NCBI RefSeq assembly: GCF_001468265.1 | Contig: NZ_LNRZ01000002.1 | Location: 583,277-647,276 of the forward strand | Reading direction: 5' to 3' | DNA: 64,000 nucleotides | Source of the DNA: Sphingopyxis sp. H050 | GTDB lineage: Bacteria > Pseudomonadota > Alphaproteobacteria > Sphingomonadales > Sphingomonadaceae | Shown: positions 48,678 to 57,149 of the stretch, piece by piece | Numbering within the stretch: the first letter of the stretch is position 1 | How the letters are laid out: every line of letters starts with the position of its first letter | The notes under the pieces: model-generated | Seen by the model: the letters and a program-made list of their open reading frames with translations, nothing else | Database searches by the model: none | What the model was told of the DNA's origin: nothing | Program-made: the position numbers and the translations under genes

Positions 48678-49661
48678 CTAGCCGACATCCACCACGTCGG
48701 CCGGGTGCAGCGCGACGAAGCGCGCCGGATCGATCCCGCGACGCGCCAGCTCCGCCGTCAGGCGGCTCGCTGGCTCGTCGCGCGCTTCATCGGTCAGTTT
48801 GAAGGTTCCCCAATGCATGCCTACGGCTGCCTTGGCGCCCACATCCTCGAATATCCGGACGGCTTCTTCGGGGTCACAATGCTGCGCTGCCATGAACCAG
48901 CGCGGATCATAGGCCCCGATCGGCAGGATCGCGAGGTCGATCGCCCCGAAGCGCTCGCCGATCGTGCGGAAGATATTCCCGGTTCCATAGCCGGTATCGC
49001 CCGCGAAATAGACCAGCTTTCCGGCGGCCTCGACGACGAAGCCGCCCCACAGCGCCATACGGCGATCGCGCGGACCGCGTGACGACCAGTGCAGCGCAGG
49101 CACGATATGCGCCGTTGCGCGGGGGGCAATTTCAATCGTGTCGCCCCAATCGCCGGCCCGGACACGCGCGTCGGATATTCCGCCGTGAAGGATCGCATCA
49201 TTGCCCAGCGGCGTGACGATCAGCGGCCGGTGCCGGGCATGCAGCGCGCGCAGCGCTGCCATATCCAGATGGTCGTAATGGTTGTGCGAAAGCAGGATGA
49301 CGTCGATCGGCGGCAAGTCGTCGCTCCGGATGCCGGGCGGTGTGACGCGGCGCGGACCGGCGAAGGACACGGGGCTGGCGCGATCCGACCAGACGGGATC
49401 GGTCAAGATATTCAGCCCGTCGATCTGGATCAGCAGCGTCGCATGGCCGACCATCGTCACCCGCAATCCATCGACCCGCGCGTCAGGGATGACGGGCACG
49501 ACCTCGACCGACGATGGCCAGCGATTATCGGGTGCCGAGCGGCGCCACCGAAGAAGATCGCTCAACGACCGGTCGGTCTCGGGTTCGCCAGCCGGATTGA
49601 AAAACCGCGTACCGTCGAAATGGTCCGATAGCGGTCCCCGATAATATCGATTGCGCGTCAT
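48678..49661 (-). CDS. MBL-fold metal-dependent hydrolase (NAPE-PLD/UlaG-like)
   Basis: A 327-residue metallo-beta-lactamase-fold protein. The metal motif is SHNHYDHLD, with VPALHWSSRG, YFAGDTGYG and GMHWGTFKL supplying the other ligands. The spacing and the long N-terminal segment with a conserved W-R-R-S are those of the phospholipase-D-like/UlaG-like branch rather than beta-lactamases. No signal peptide is evident. It is convergent with the amidohydrolase gene. The substrate is unknown. Confidence 0.9.
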   Translation of the reverse strand: MTRNRYYRGPLSDHFDGTRFFNPAGEPETDRSLSDLLRWRRSAPDNRWPSSVEVVPVIPDARVDGLRVTMVGHATLLIQIDGLNILTDPVWSDRASPVSFAGPRRVTPPGIRSDDLPPIDVILLSHNHYDHLDMAALRALHARHRPLIVTPLGNDAILHGGISDARVRAGDWGDTIEIAPRATAHIVPALHWSSRGPRDRRMALWGGFVVEAAGKLVYFAGDTGYGTGNIFRTIGERFGAIDLAILPIGAYDPRWFMAAQHCDPEEAVRIFEDVGAKAAVGMHWGTFKLTDEARDEPASRLTAELARRGIDPARFVALHPADVVDVG

Positions 49662-49721
49662 TGCCGAAGGCTTCGGTCCATAGTCAATTGCCGGGAGCGC
49701 GCGACATCGCTTCGTCCGGGA

Positions 49722-50282
49722 CTATTTCCGTTTCGCGTTCCATGCCCGCACCGCCGCCAACGTCTTTTCGATATGCGCCTGCGGCTTGCTGTCGGTGTAG
49801 CTCAGCAGGATCGTGCCGTTCGGGGCGATGACATAGGAGGTGCGGTTCGACAGCGGCTTGCCGTCGGGACCTTGGATCGTGGCGTCATATTTCGCCGCGA
49901 TCTTCGCACCCGGATCGGCGGCAACGGCGAATTTGTCGCGGCATTCGGAGCGCGAGAACTCCGCCACGCGGTGGATATTGCCCGCAGTCACCCCGACGAC
50001 GCGCGCGCCGAGCTGGTTGAACTGACCGTTCGCCTCGGCGAACAGATGCGCCTCCACCGTGCAACCGGGGGTGAAAGCGGCGGGAAAGAAATAGAGCACG
50101 ACCGGCCCGTTCCGCAGCGTCTGCTTCAACGACAGGCTGAACTCCTTGCCCGCCTGCGCTGCGTTCAGCGTGAAGTCGGGCGCTTTCGCCCCTTGCTGAA
50201 GCGCCGCGATGCCTTGCGCCGGAAGACCAGCGAGGGTCAAACCGATGCCCAGCGACATCGCAATCTTCGTCAGCCTCTTCAT
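49722..50282 (-). CDS. periplasmic peroxiredoxin (AhpC/Bcp type)
   Basis: A 186-residue thioredoxin-fold peroxidase with a signal peptide (IAMSLGIGLTLAGLPAQGIAA). The peroxidatic cysteine lies in FTPGCTVEA of VLYFFPAAFTPGC. A second cysteine in RSECRDKF could be the resolving one. Export suggests peroxide removal in the periplasm. The ATG at 50282 has GGAG seven bases upstream; the same initiation block GGAGAC-CAG-ATG occurs at the neighbouring glycine-zipper gene. Confidence 0.92.
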   Translation of the reverse strand: MKRLTKIAMSLGIGLTLAGLPAQGIAALQQGAKAPDFTLNAAQAGKEFSLSLKQTLRNGPVVLYFFPAAFTPGCTVEAHLFAEANGQFNQLGARVVGVTAGNIHRVAEFSRSECRDKFAVAADPGAKIAAKYDATIQGPDGKPLSNRTSYVIAPNGTILLSYTDSKPQAHIEKTLAAVRAWNAKRK

Positions 50283-50435
50283 CTGCGGTCTCCAGATCGA
50301 ACGGCGGGCAATGGCGTCCGCCGGAAGACTCACTGTACCGCGATATTCGCCGGCCGCAATCGGGCGGATCGCAATCGACGGACTCCCGCATCGATACGGA
50401 CGCGATGCGAAGGTCCGCCGAATGCTATCGCGCGA

Positions 50436-50807
50436 TCAGCAGCGACGGCCGCCGCGATCGATCTCGCGGCCGATCAGCGCGCCCGCGGCGCCGCCGATGA
50501 TCGTGCCGGGCAGCCGGTCGCCGTAACGGTCGACCTCGCGGCCGAGCAAGGCGCCCGCGGCACCCCCGACGATCAGGCCCGTCGTCCCGCTGCCCCGGCG
50601 GCAATAATAGCGGCGGTCGCGATAGTCGCTTCGCCGGTTGTCGCGGTAGTAGTCGCGGCGGTCGGCATAGCGGTCATGGTCGCGGTGGCCGTAGTGGCCG
50701 TGACCGTGGCGGTGGTGCCGGTCGCGCGCATCGGCTTCGGCCGGCAGGGCAGCCACGGCGCTGGCACCGATCAGCGCGGTCAAAGCCAGTTTCCTGAAAA
50801 ATAACAT
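50436..50807 (-). CDS. glycine-zipper 2TM-domain envelope protein
   Basis: A 123-residue exported protein (signal peptide LALTALIGASAVAALPAEA). The first mature part is rich in Arg, His, Tyr and Asp. The C-terminal half carries two glycine-zipper repeats, TGLIVGGAAGALLGREVDRYG and TIIGGAAGALIGREIDR, which usually pack into or against membranes. Such proteins are envelope components of unclear role. The ATG at 50807 has GGAG seven bases upstream. Divergent from the dioxygenase gene. Confidence 0.88.
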   Translation of the reverse strand: MLFFRKLALTALIGASAVAALPAEADARDRHHRHGHGHYGHRDHDRYADRRDYYRDNRRSDYRDRRYYCRRGSGTTGLIVGGAAGALLGREVDRYGDRLPGTIIGGAAGALIGREIDRGGRRC

Positions 50808-50970
50808 CTGTCGTCTCCAATGATCCCCCACGCGCAAAATAGGACTCGAAACATGGCGCCCCGCTGAATTGCCTGTGCGTCTGCGCACCATGATCTTCGC
50901 TTCGGCGATGTTTCGGGGCGTCCCGTCGCGCCCGATTGACCGCCCGCCGCAAACGGCGCAGCATCGCGCA

Positions 50971-51813
50971 ATGACGCTCATCATCACCCCCAGCGGTCAG
51001 GCGTGCGGCGCCCGCGTGACCGGAGTCGATCTGACGCAGCCGCTCGACGCCAAAGCCGTCGCCGAAATCCGCGCGGCGTGGCTCGACCACCATGTCCTCG
51101 CCTTCCCCGATCAGAAAATGAGCGCCGAAGATCTCGAACGATTTACCAGCTATTTCGGCGGTTTCGGCGACGATCCCTTCATTCGCCCGATCGCCGGCCA
51201 CGACCATATCATCGCAGTGAAGCGCGGGGCCGACGAGACCGCACCGCTCTTCGCTGAAAACTGGCACAGCGACTGGAGCTTTCAGGCCCGCCCGCCCGCG
51301 GGCACCTGCCTGTTCGGCATCACGATCCCGCCGGTCGGCGGCAACACCGAATTTGCGAACCAGCACGCCGCGCTCGACGCGATGCCCGCTGAGCTTCGCG
51401 CGCGCATCGAGGGGCTGCAAGCCATCCACAGCGCGCGCAACGGCTATGCGCCCACCGGCATGTATGGCGCGGCCGACAAAGGCCGCAGCATGGACATCCG
51501 CTCGGACGACGAAGCGCTCGCCACGCAATTGCACCCGTTCGTCCGCCCGCATCCCGAGACCGGCCGCCTCGGCCTGTTCGGCTGTGCGGGCTATATCATC
51601 GGTTTCGACGGGCTCGGCGATGCCGAGGCCCCGCCCCTGCTCTATGACCTCATCCAGTGGCAGGGGCGCGAGGAGTTCCGCTACAGCCATGTCTGGGAGC
51701 CCGACATGCTCGTAATGTGGGACAACCGCTCGCTCCTCCACCGCGCCACCGGCGGCTACGACGGCTACGACCGGCTGCTGCACCGCACGACGATTGCGGC
51801 GTGGGATGGATAG
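50971..51813 (+). CDS. TauD/TfdA-family Fe(II)/2-oxoglutarate dioxygenase
   Basis: A 280-residue cytoplasmic enzyme. The iron ligands are in NWHSDWSFQ (His and Asp) and the second His in WDNRSLLHRATGGYDG; the 2-oxoglutarate arginine is in YDRLLHRTTI. The whole TauD family pattern from GARVTGVDLTQPL onward is present. The substrate may be an alkyl sulfonate, sulfate ester or carboxylate; nothing nearby decides. The ATG at 50971 matches where relatives start. Confidence 0.92.
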   Translation: MTLIITPSGQACGARVTGVDLTQPLDAKAVAEIRAAWLDHHVLAFPDQKMSAEDLERFTSYFGGFGDDPFIRPIAGHDHIIAVKRGADETAPLFAENWHSDWSFQARPPAGTCLFGITIPPVGGNTEFANQHAALDAMPAELRARIEGLQAIHSARNGYAPTGMYGAADKGRSMDIRSDDEALATQLHPFVRPHPETGRLGLFGCAGYIIGFDGLGDAEAPPLLYDLIQWQGREEFRYSHVWEPDMLVMWDNRSLLHRATGGYDGYDRLLHRTTIAAWDG

Positions 51814-51829
51814 CGCAGACGGGTGAAGC

Positions 51830-51908
51830 GGCTGATTTGGGGTGATGAGCAGCCCTAATATCCTCGCCCCTTGAGGGAGAGGATAGCGCAGCTTGCTCCG
51901 TGAGGAGC
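51830..51908. repeat. cluster of short intergenic hairpins
   Basis: Between two convergent genes lie three stems. The first is GGCTG with CAGCC around a TTTGGGGTG loop (51830-51854). The second is TATCCTC with GAGGATA (51859-51885). The third is GCTCC-GTGA-GGAGC (51895-51908). The first belongs to the stem-loop family also seen at 28000. Together they likely end both transcripts. Confidence 0.55.
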
Positions 51909-51923
51909 TAGCGAAGCTTCAGG

Positions 51924-52604
51924 CTACGGCAGCTTCTCCCGCGCCAGCATACTCACCACCCCCCAGGCAATCAGCGCCTGCCCGCCAAAATACAGCGGCC
52001 ACACCAGCCACAAGGTCACATCCTTGCTCAACGCCCCGCCCTGCCCGGCGAAAATGAACAGGTCGCTGACCAGGAACATCATCGCGCCGATGCCGGTGCG
52101 ATAGCGCGGAAAGCGGCTGGTCCACGCGGTTGCCGCCATGATCGCGACGCCGCCGGTGTAGGCGACCGCCGCCCCCATCAGCGCCACCTCCGCCCCGCGC
52201 GTCAGTCCCCAGGCTATGATCAACGCCAGGGGCACCAGCACCCATGCCAGCAATTTCTGCGACGCGGTCAGGCGGGGTCGTCGGTTGCGCAGATAGAGGA
52301 TGATCGCAATCAGATGTCCCGTCGCGAATGCTGCCGCGCCCGCCAGCATCCCGACCGCATCGAGCAACCAGTCGCCCAGCGCCCCGAACGCCAGCACCTC
52401 CGCGATCAGCTTGCCGTCGGCGCTGCGCGCATTCGCCCCCGCCCAGATCGCGAGCAGCCCGACCCCCGACGCCTTCCACGCCCAGATCGCCGGCCCGTCG
52501 AGCCGCATATAGACCGCCGCAAAATAGCTGATCCCCCCGACCAGCGCCGCCGCCCACAGCCACCGCGCGCGATCCCAGCCGCCGCTCACATCCTCTTCCG
52601 TCAT
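51924..52604 (-). CDS. lysoplasmalogenase-like membrane protein (YhhN family)
   Basis: A 226-residue polytopic protein with about eight helices, matching the YhhN/TMEM86 family, some of which hydrolyse lysoplasmalogens. Conserved family points include FGALGDWLLD and VSDLFIFAGQ near the third and seventh helices, which carry the acidic residues thought to be catalytic. The start MTEEDVSGGW at 52604 is chosen because upstream sequence is not hydrophobic or family-like. Divergent from trmFO. Confidence 0.85.
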   Translation of the reverse strand: MTEEDVSGGWDRARWLWAAALVGGISYFAAVYMRLDGPAIWAWKASGVGLLAIWAGANARSADGKLIAEVLAFGALGDWLLDAVGMLAGAAAFATGHLIAIILYLRNRRPRLTASQKLLAWVLVPLALIIAWGLTRGAEVALMGAAVAYTGGVAIMAATAWTSRFPRYRTGIGAMMFLVSDLFIFAGQGGALSKDVTLWLVWPLYFGGQALIAWGVVSMLAREKLP

Positions 52605-52678
52605 GCCCGCCCCTTTGCATCTTGCCCCCAACGCGCCTAGTGCGCGGCAGATTGGTCGCAAGTCAACGGATAGGGTAA

Positions 52679-54028
52679 ATGGCGGAATACGACGTGCACA
52701 TCATCGGCGGCGGCCTCGCCGGATCCGAAGCCGCGTGGCAGCTCGCCGAGGCGGGCTATCGCGTGCGCCTGTCCGAAATGCGCGGGGGCGGCGACACGAC
52801 CCCGGCGCATCAGGGCGACGCGCTCGCCGAGATGGTGTGCTCGAACAGCTTCCGCAGCGACGACGGCGACAGCAACGCCGTCGGCCTGCTCCACCGCGAG
52901 ATGCGGTCGCTCGGCTCGATCATCATGCGCGAGGCCGACGCGACCAAGGTGCCCGCAGGCTCCGCGCTCGCGGTCGACCGCGACCTCTTCTCGGGGGGCG
53001 TCACCCGCGCGCTCGAAGCCCACCCCAACATCACCATCGTTCGCGAACGCATCGACACGCTGCCGGGCGAGGGCCTGACCATCGTCGCCACCGGCCCGCT
53101 CACCGCGGCGAGCCTCGCCGACAGCATCGGCGCCGCGACGGGCAAGGACGCGCTCGCCTTTTTCGACGCCATCGCGCCGATCGTCTACCGCGACAGCATC
53201 GACATGGACGTCGCCTGGATGGCGAGCCGCTGGGACAAGGTCGGGCCGATCGGCGACGGCAAGGATTACATCAACTGCCCGATGGACAAGGACCAGTATC
53301 ACGCCTTCGTTCAAGGCCTCGTCGACGGCGACAAGACCGACTTCAAGGACTGGGAAAAGGACACGCCCTATTTCGAAGGCTGCATGCCGATCGAAGTCAT
53401 GGCCGAACGGGGCGTCGAAACATTGCGCTTTGGCCCGATGAAGGGCGTCGGCCTCGACAATCCGCGCACCGGGCGCTGGCCCTATGCCGTCGTCCAGCTG
53501 CGCCAGGACAATGCGCTCGGCACGCTGTGGAACATGGTCGGCTTCCAGACCAAGCTCAAGCACGCCGCGCAAGTCGAACTGTTCCGTACCATCCCGGGCC
53601 TCGAGAAAGCCGAGTTCGCGCGCCTCGGCGGCCTCCACCGCAACAGCTTCATCCGCTCGCCCGAGCTGCTCGACCAGCAGCTGCGCCTCAAATCGGCGCC
53701 GCATATCCGCTTTGCCGGCCAGATCACCGGCTGCGAAGGCTATGTCGAAAGCGCCGCGATCGGCCTCGTCGCCGCGCGCTTCGCGATTGCCGAACTCGGC
53801 GGCCGCTCGCTCCCGCCGCCCCCGCCCGAAACCGCCTTGGGCGCGCTGCTCGGCCACATCACCGGCGGCGCCGACGCGGCGAGCTATCAACCCATGAACG
53901 TCAACTTCGGCCTCTTCCCGCCGCTCGCCGAGGATGTCCGCAAGAAGGACCGCAAACTGGGCTATACCCAGCGCGCGGGTCAGGCGCTGGCTGAGTGGAT
54001 GAAACGGGCGGACGTCGTCGCGGCCTAA
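52679..54028 (+). CDS. trmFO: tRNA (uracil-54-C5)-methyltransferase, folate/FAD-dependent
   Basis: A 449-residue flavoprotein that makes ribothymidine-54 in tRNA using methylenetetrahydrofolate. The FAD site is [16 protein letters not shown], followed by [15 protein letters not shown]. The catalytic cysteine region [11 protein letters not shown] and the C-terminal [16 protein letters not shown] are diagnostic and distinguish it from GidA/MnmG. Length is normal. It meets the EF-hand gene tail to tail with only seven bases between. Confidence 0.96.
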   Translation: MAEYDVHIIGGGLAGSEAAWQLAEAGYRVRLSEMRGGGDTTPAHQGDALAEMVCSNSFRSDDGDSNAVGLLHREMRSLGSIIMREADATKVPAGSALAVDRDLFSGGVTRALEAHPNITIVRERIDTLPGEGLTIVATGPLTAASLADSIGAATGKDALAFFDAIAPIVYRDSIDMDVAWMASRWDKVGPIGDGKDYINCPMDKDQYHAFVQGLVDGDKTDFKDWEKDTPYFEGCMPIEVMAERGVETLRFGPMKGVGLDNPRTGRWPYAVVQLRQDNALGTLWNMVGFQTKLKHAAQVELFRTIPGLEKAEFARLGGLHRNSFIRSPELLDQQLRLKSAPHIRFAGQITGCEGYVESAAIGLVAARFAIAELGGRSLPPPPPETALGALLGHITGGADAASYQPMNVNFGLFPPLAEDVRKKDRKLGYTQRAGQALAEWMKRADVVAA

Positions 54029-54035
54029 GCGTCGA

Positions 54036-54503
54036 TCAACAGCTACACTTCGCCTTCGCCGCCCGCTTCGGCGCCGTCGTCGCGAACTCCGCGCGCGTCA
54101 GATCGCCCGACCTGTCGGCATCGGCCCCGGCAAAGCGCTCGCCCGTCGCCGCCGCCCATTCCTCGAAGGTCAGCAGATTGTTGCGATCCTTGTCGAGCTT
54201 GCGGAACGCCGCGGTGCGCGAGGACATCAGCTCGACGCGGCTGATCTTGTTGTTGCGGTCGCGGTCGAAGCGGTTGAAGCGCCGCTCCTCGCGCGACGCC
54301 TCCTTGGCGGCGGGCAGATCGGGCGGCGCCGGGCCGCGCTTCGGCGCATTGGCGCCCACCACCGGAATCGCGGCGAGCGCCGGCGGCGCCTCGGGCAGCA
54401 CCTCTTCCTCGGCGTCCTGACTATAGGCTTTCCACAGGAACACGCCGCCGGTCGGCATCAGCGCGCTCGCCACGCCGCCGATCAGGAATCGCGAAACCGC
54501 CAT
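54036..54503 (-). CDS. membrane-anchored EF-hand protein
   Basis: A 155-residue protein with one N-terminal hydrophobic helix (FLIGGVASALMPTGGVFLW), a Pro/Ala linker, and three EF-hand-type calcium loops: DRDRNNKISRVE, DKDRNNLLTFEE and DADRSGDLTRAE. Each has Asp at positions 1 and 3 and Glu at position 12, so calcium binding is plausible. The C-terminus ends in KAKCSC, with two cysteines. Topology suggests the EF-hands face the periplasm. The partner is unknown. Confidence 0.85.
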   Translation of the reverse strand: MAVSRFLIGGVASALMPTGGVFLWKAYSQDAEEEVLPEAPPALAAIPVVGANAPKRGPAPPDLPAAKEASREERRFNRFDRDRNNKISRVELMSSRTAAFRKLDKDRNNLLTFEEWAAATGERFAGADADRSGDLTRAEFATTAPKRAAKAKCSC

Positions 54504-54636
54504 AAATCCTCCCGCCTGTTCGCCAGCAGAGCTAGCACGCGCCGCGCTGCGCGGCCAACAGACGCCGCCAAAATGGTCGCGAATTTAAATCGAGAAGATT
54601 GTTCAAAACTGGATATTCCAACGCTACATTCGATCA

Positions 54637-55542
54637 ATGCAAAATTACCTGCCCTCGCTGAAACAGATGCAATATCTCGTGGCACTCCACGAGCACGGCC
54701 ATTTCGGCCGGGCCGCCGACGCCTGCAATGTCACCCAGTCGACGCTGTCCGCGGGCATCCGCGAGCTTGAGACTTTGCTCGGCCAGACGCTCGTCGAGCG
54801 CACCCGCCGCGTCGTCCGCTTCACCGGCCTTGGCAATGCGATCGTCGAAAAGGCGCACCGCGTCCTCCGCGAAGCCGAGGAACTCGCCGACATGGCCGCC
54901 GCCGCCGCGGCCCCGCTCGTCGGCGAACTGCGCATGAGCGTCATCCCCACCATCGCGCCTTTCCTCCTCCCCGGCCTGCTCCCGCGCCTCCGCAAGGAAC
55001 GCCCGTCGCTCAAGCTGTTCCTACGCGAGGAACCGAGCGCGCAGGCGTGCGAGTCGCTGCACCACGGCACCGTCGACTGCGTCCTCCTCGCGCTCCCCTA
55101 TGCGTGCGGCGACGTCGAGAGCGAGAAACTGTTCGACGACGCGCTCTTCGTCGCCTTCCCCGGCGACCAGTCGGAGGACCTGCCCGCGATGGTCAGCGCC
55201 GACCAGCTCGACCCCGCGCAAATGCTGATGCTCGAGGACGGCCATTGCCTGAAGGATCACGCCCTCGCCGCGTGTAATCGCCCCGAACTGCGCGCCGGCG
55301 CGCGCATGATGGGCACGTCGCTGCACACGCTGGTCCAGATGGTCGACAACGGCCTCGGCATCACCATGCTGCCGCAGATGGCGATCGAGGCGGGCATCCT
55401 CGACCACACCGACATCGACACCCGCCCGCTCGATTCGGACCACGACTGGCGCACGATCGCGCTCGTCTGGCGCAAGGGCAGCCCGCGCGCCGACGAATTC
55501 AAACTGCTCGCGGACATCTTCCGCAAGCACAAGGCGAATTAG
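54637..55542 (+). CDS. oxyR: OxyR-type hydrogen peroxide-sensing LysR regulator
   Basis: A 301-residue LysR regulator. The N-terminal helix-turn-helix reads GHFGRAADACNVTQSTLSAG. The redox pair typical of OxyR is Cys204 and Cys213 in EDGHCLKDHALAAC, spaced exactly as in E. coli OxyR (199 and 208). These form a disulfide on peroxide exposure and switch promoter contacts. No catalase or AhpC gene is adjacent, so targets lie elsewhere. Divergent from the EF-hand gene. Confidence 0.93.
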   Translation: MQNYLPSLKQMQYLVALHEHGHFGRAADACNVTQSTLSAGIRELETLLGQTLVERTRRVVRFTGLGNAIVEKAHRVLREAEELADMAAAAAAPLVGELRMSVIPTIAPFLLPGLLPRLRKERPSLKLFLREEPSAQACESLHHGTVDCVLLALPYACGDVESEKLFDDALFVAFPGDQSEDLPAMVSADQLDPAQMLMLEDGHCLKDHALAACNRPELRAGARMMGTSLHTLVQMVDNGLGITMLPQMAIEAGILDHTDIDTRPLDSDHDWRTIALVWRKGSPRADEFKLLADIFRKHKAN

Positions 55543-55603
55543 CCCTCATTCGCTCACCCCGGATGGCGTCCGGGACGACGAAGGTAGGAAGCGATCGAAA
55601 TAA

Positions 55604-55697
55604 GCCGTCGCCCCCGCGCAGGCGGGGGCCGCAGTCGGTCTACTCTGGCGGCGCAGGAATAGGCCGCCAGCGGCCCCCGCCTGCGCGGGGGCGACGG
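55604..55697. repeat. inverted pair of dispersed palindromes (copy D)
   Basis: Units at 55604-55632 and 55670-55697 are near-exact inverted copies, with the loop variant GCGCAGGC instead of GCGAAGGC. The change is present in both units, so the pair varies together. The variant matches the single copy at 20501. It lies between oxyR and moaE, which converge here. Confidence 0.85.
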
Positions 55698-55748
55698 TTG
55701 GGTGGAACGTCCGCTCCCCACCCAAAACCGACACCCCAGGTCGACGGC

Positions 55749-56189
55749 CTAATCCCACCGCTCCGCGCGGCCCTGGTCGCCATCCCGCGGTTCGACCCAC
55801 GCGACCCGCCCGTCGGCGAATGTCTCGCGCTTCCAGAACATCACGTCGGTCTTCAACCGGTCGATCAGAAACTCGGTCGCGGCCAACGCCTCGGCCCGAT
55901 GCGCGCTGCTCGCCAGCACCAGCACGATCGTCTCGCCGGGCGCCATCCCGCCGACGCGGTGGATCAGCGTCAGCGCCGCCAGCGCCCAGCGATCGGCAGC
56001 GGCATGCGCCAATTCGGCCAGCCCCGCTTCGGTCAGCACCCGATGATGTTCGAGGAACAGTTCGATCAGATCATCGTCGCCGCGCACGCGCCCGATGAAA
56101 CTCGCGCTCGCGCCATGTCCGCCCGCGTCGTGAATATCGAGTTCGGCCGCGACGTCGATCGCCCCCGTCTGGACCGCAACGCGGATCAT
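55749..56189 (-). CDS. moaE: molybdopterin synthase catalytic subunit
   Basis: A 146-residue subunit that transfers sulfur from MoaD to precursor Z to make molybdopterin. The catalytic lysine region LKTDVMFWKRETF near residue 115, the FIGRVRG near the start and HRVGGMAPGE are typical. It overlaps moaD by four bases, as expected for partner subunits. Confidence 0.94.
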   Translation of the reverse strand: MIRVAVQTGAIDVAAELDIHDAGGHGASASFIGRVRGDDDLIELFLEHHRVLTEAGLAELAHAAADRWALAALTLIHRVGGMAPGETIVLVLASSAHRAEALAATEFLIDRLKTDVMFWKRETFADGRVAWVEPRDGDQGRAERWD

Positions 56190-56437
56190 CCCCCGGTCAC
56201 CGGCGGGAACAGCGCAACCTCGTCCCCGATGACCGCGTCAGGCCCGGCCATCGCCCCGCCGACCGCCGCGCGAATGCGCCCCGGCTCGGCGAAGGCCAAA
56301 GCCCCCCGCTCGTCGCGCCGGGCGAGCCATTCGACCAGATCGGCCACCGTCGCGACATCCGCCGGCGGGTCGATCACCTCGTCGGCGATCCCCATCCGCT
56401 CGCGCACCCAGGCGAAATAGCTGACCGTCAGCGCCAT
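56186..56437 (-). CDS. moaD: molybdopterin synthase sulfur-carrier subunit
   Basis: An 83-residue ubiquitin-like protein ending in the required Gly-Gly (FPPVTGG). The C-terminal glycine is thiocarboxylated to carry sulfur to MoaE. VSYFAWVRERMG at the start is typical. It lies four bases after pgsA ends, so pgsA-moaD-moaE form one transcript. Confidence 0.93.
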   Translation of the reverse strand: MALTVSYFAWVRERMGIADEVIDPPADVATVADLVEWLARRDERGALAFAEPGRIRAAVGGAMAGPDAVIGDEVALFPPVTGG

Positions 56438-56441
56438 CGGC

Positions 56442-57014
56442 TCAATCCATATGCTTCAGGCCGACGCGCAGATAATCCCAGCCGGTGATCAGCGTCAGCA
56501 CCGCCGCGCCCCATAGCGAGATCAGCCCGACGGTCTTGATCCAGACCATCGCGGGCAGCGCGCCCGCCAGGATCAGCGCGCCGAACGACACGAGTTGAAA
56601 GGTCGTCTTCCACTTGGCGAGCTGCGTCACCGGCATCGACACCTGCAAGGTCGCCAGGAATTCGCGCAGCCCCGACACGATGATCTCGCGCAGCAGGATC
56701 ATCAGCGCCGCGATCACGTGATAACCATCGATGTCGCGCGTGAAGACCAGCAACAGGATCACCGCCGCGATCATGATCTTGTCGGCGATGGGGTCCAGGA
56801 AAGCGCCCAGCCGCGACACGATCCCGCGCGAGCGTGCAACATAGCCGTCAAAATAGTCGGTAATGCCCATCAGGCAGTAGAGGCCGAAGGCCAGCGCATA
56901 GTCGATCGGCTTCGGCTGCAAAGACCCTTCGGCGACGCCGGGCCACAGCAGGAAGAGCAGGATGGGAACCGCAAAAATACGCGACAGCGTCAGGATGTTG
57001 GGAAGGCTCAGCAT
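56442..57014 (-). CDS. pgsA: CDP-diacylglycerol--glycerol-3-phosphate 3-phosphatidyltransferase
   Basis: A 190-residue membrane enzyme making phosphatidylglycerophosphate, the precursor of phosphatidylglycerol and cardiolipin. The CDP-alcohol phosphotransferase motif is complete: Asp56-Gly57, Ala60-Arg61, Gly70, Asp74 and Asp78 in a DG-AR-G-D-D pattern. It begins SLPNILTLSRIFAVP as in PgsA. It has four to six helices. Divergent from the MFS gene, and upstream of moaD-moaE. Confidence 0.95.
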   Translation of the reverse strand: MLSLPNILTLSRIFAVPILLFLLWPGVAEGSLQPKPIDYALAFGLYCLMGITDYFDGYVARSRGIVSRLGAFLDPIADKIMIAAVILLLVFTRDIDGYHVIAALMILLREIIVSGLREFLATLQVSMPVTQLAKWKTTFQLVSFGALILAGALPAMVWIKTVGLISLWGAAVLTLITGWDYLRVGLKHMD

Positions 57015-57149
57015 GATCCCTGTCGGCGTGTCCGTTCCAAAATGGGCTTTGACCGCGCATCCCCTAACCGATAAGCCCCCGCTGCGACAACAAGATTGCC
57101 GAAGACGGCGACGGATGCCGCAATGTCGGGCTGTAAAAATGGAAATTCA

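Noticed and set aside
23519..55697. Palindrome pairs as ends of insertion sequences or a CRISPR array
   Set aside because: No transposase or cas gene, spacers are only 24-40 bases and there is no regular array.
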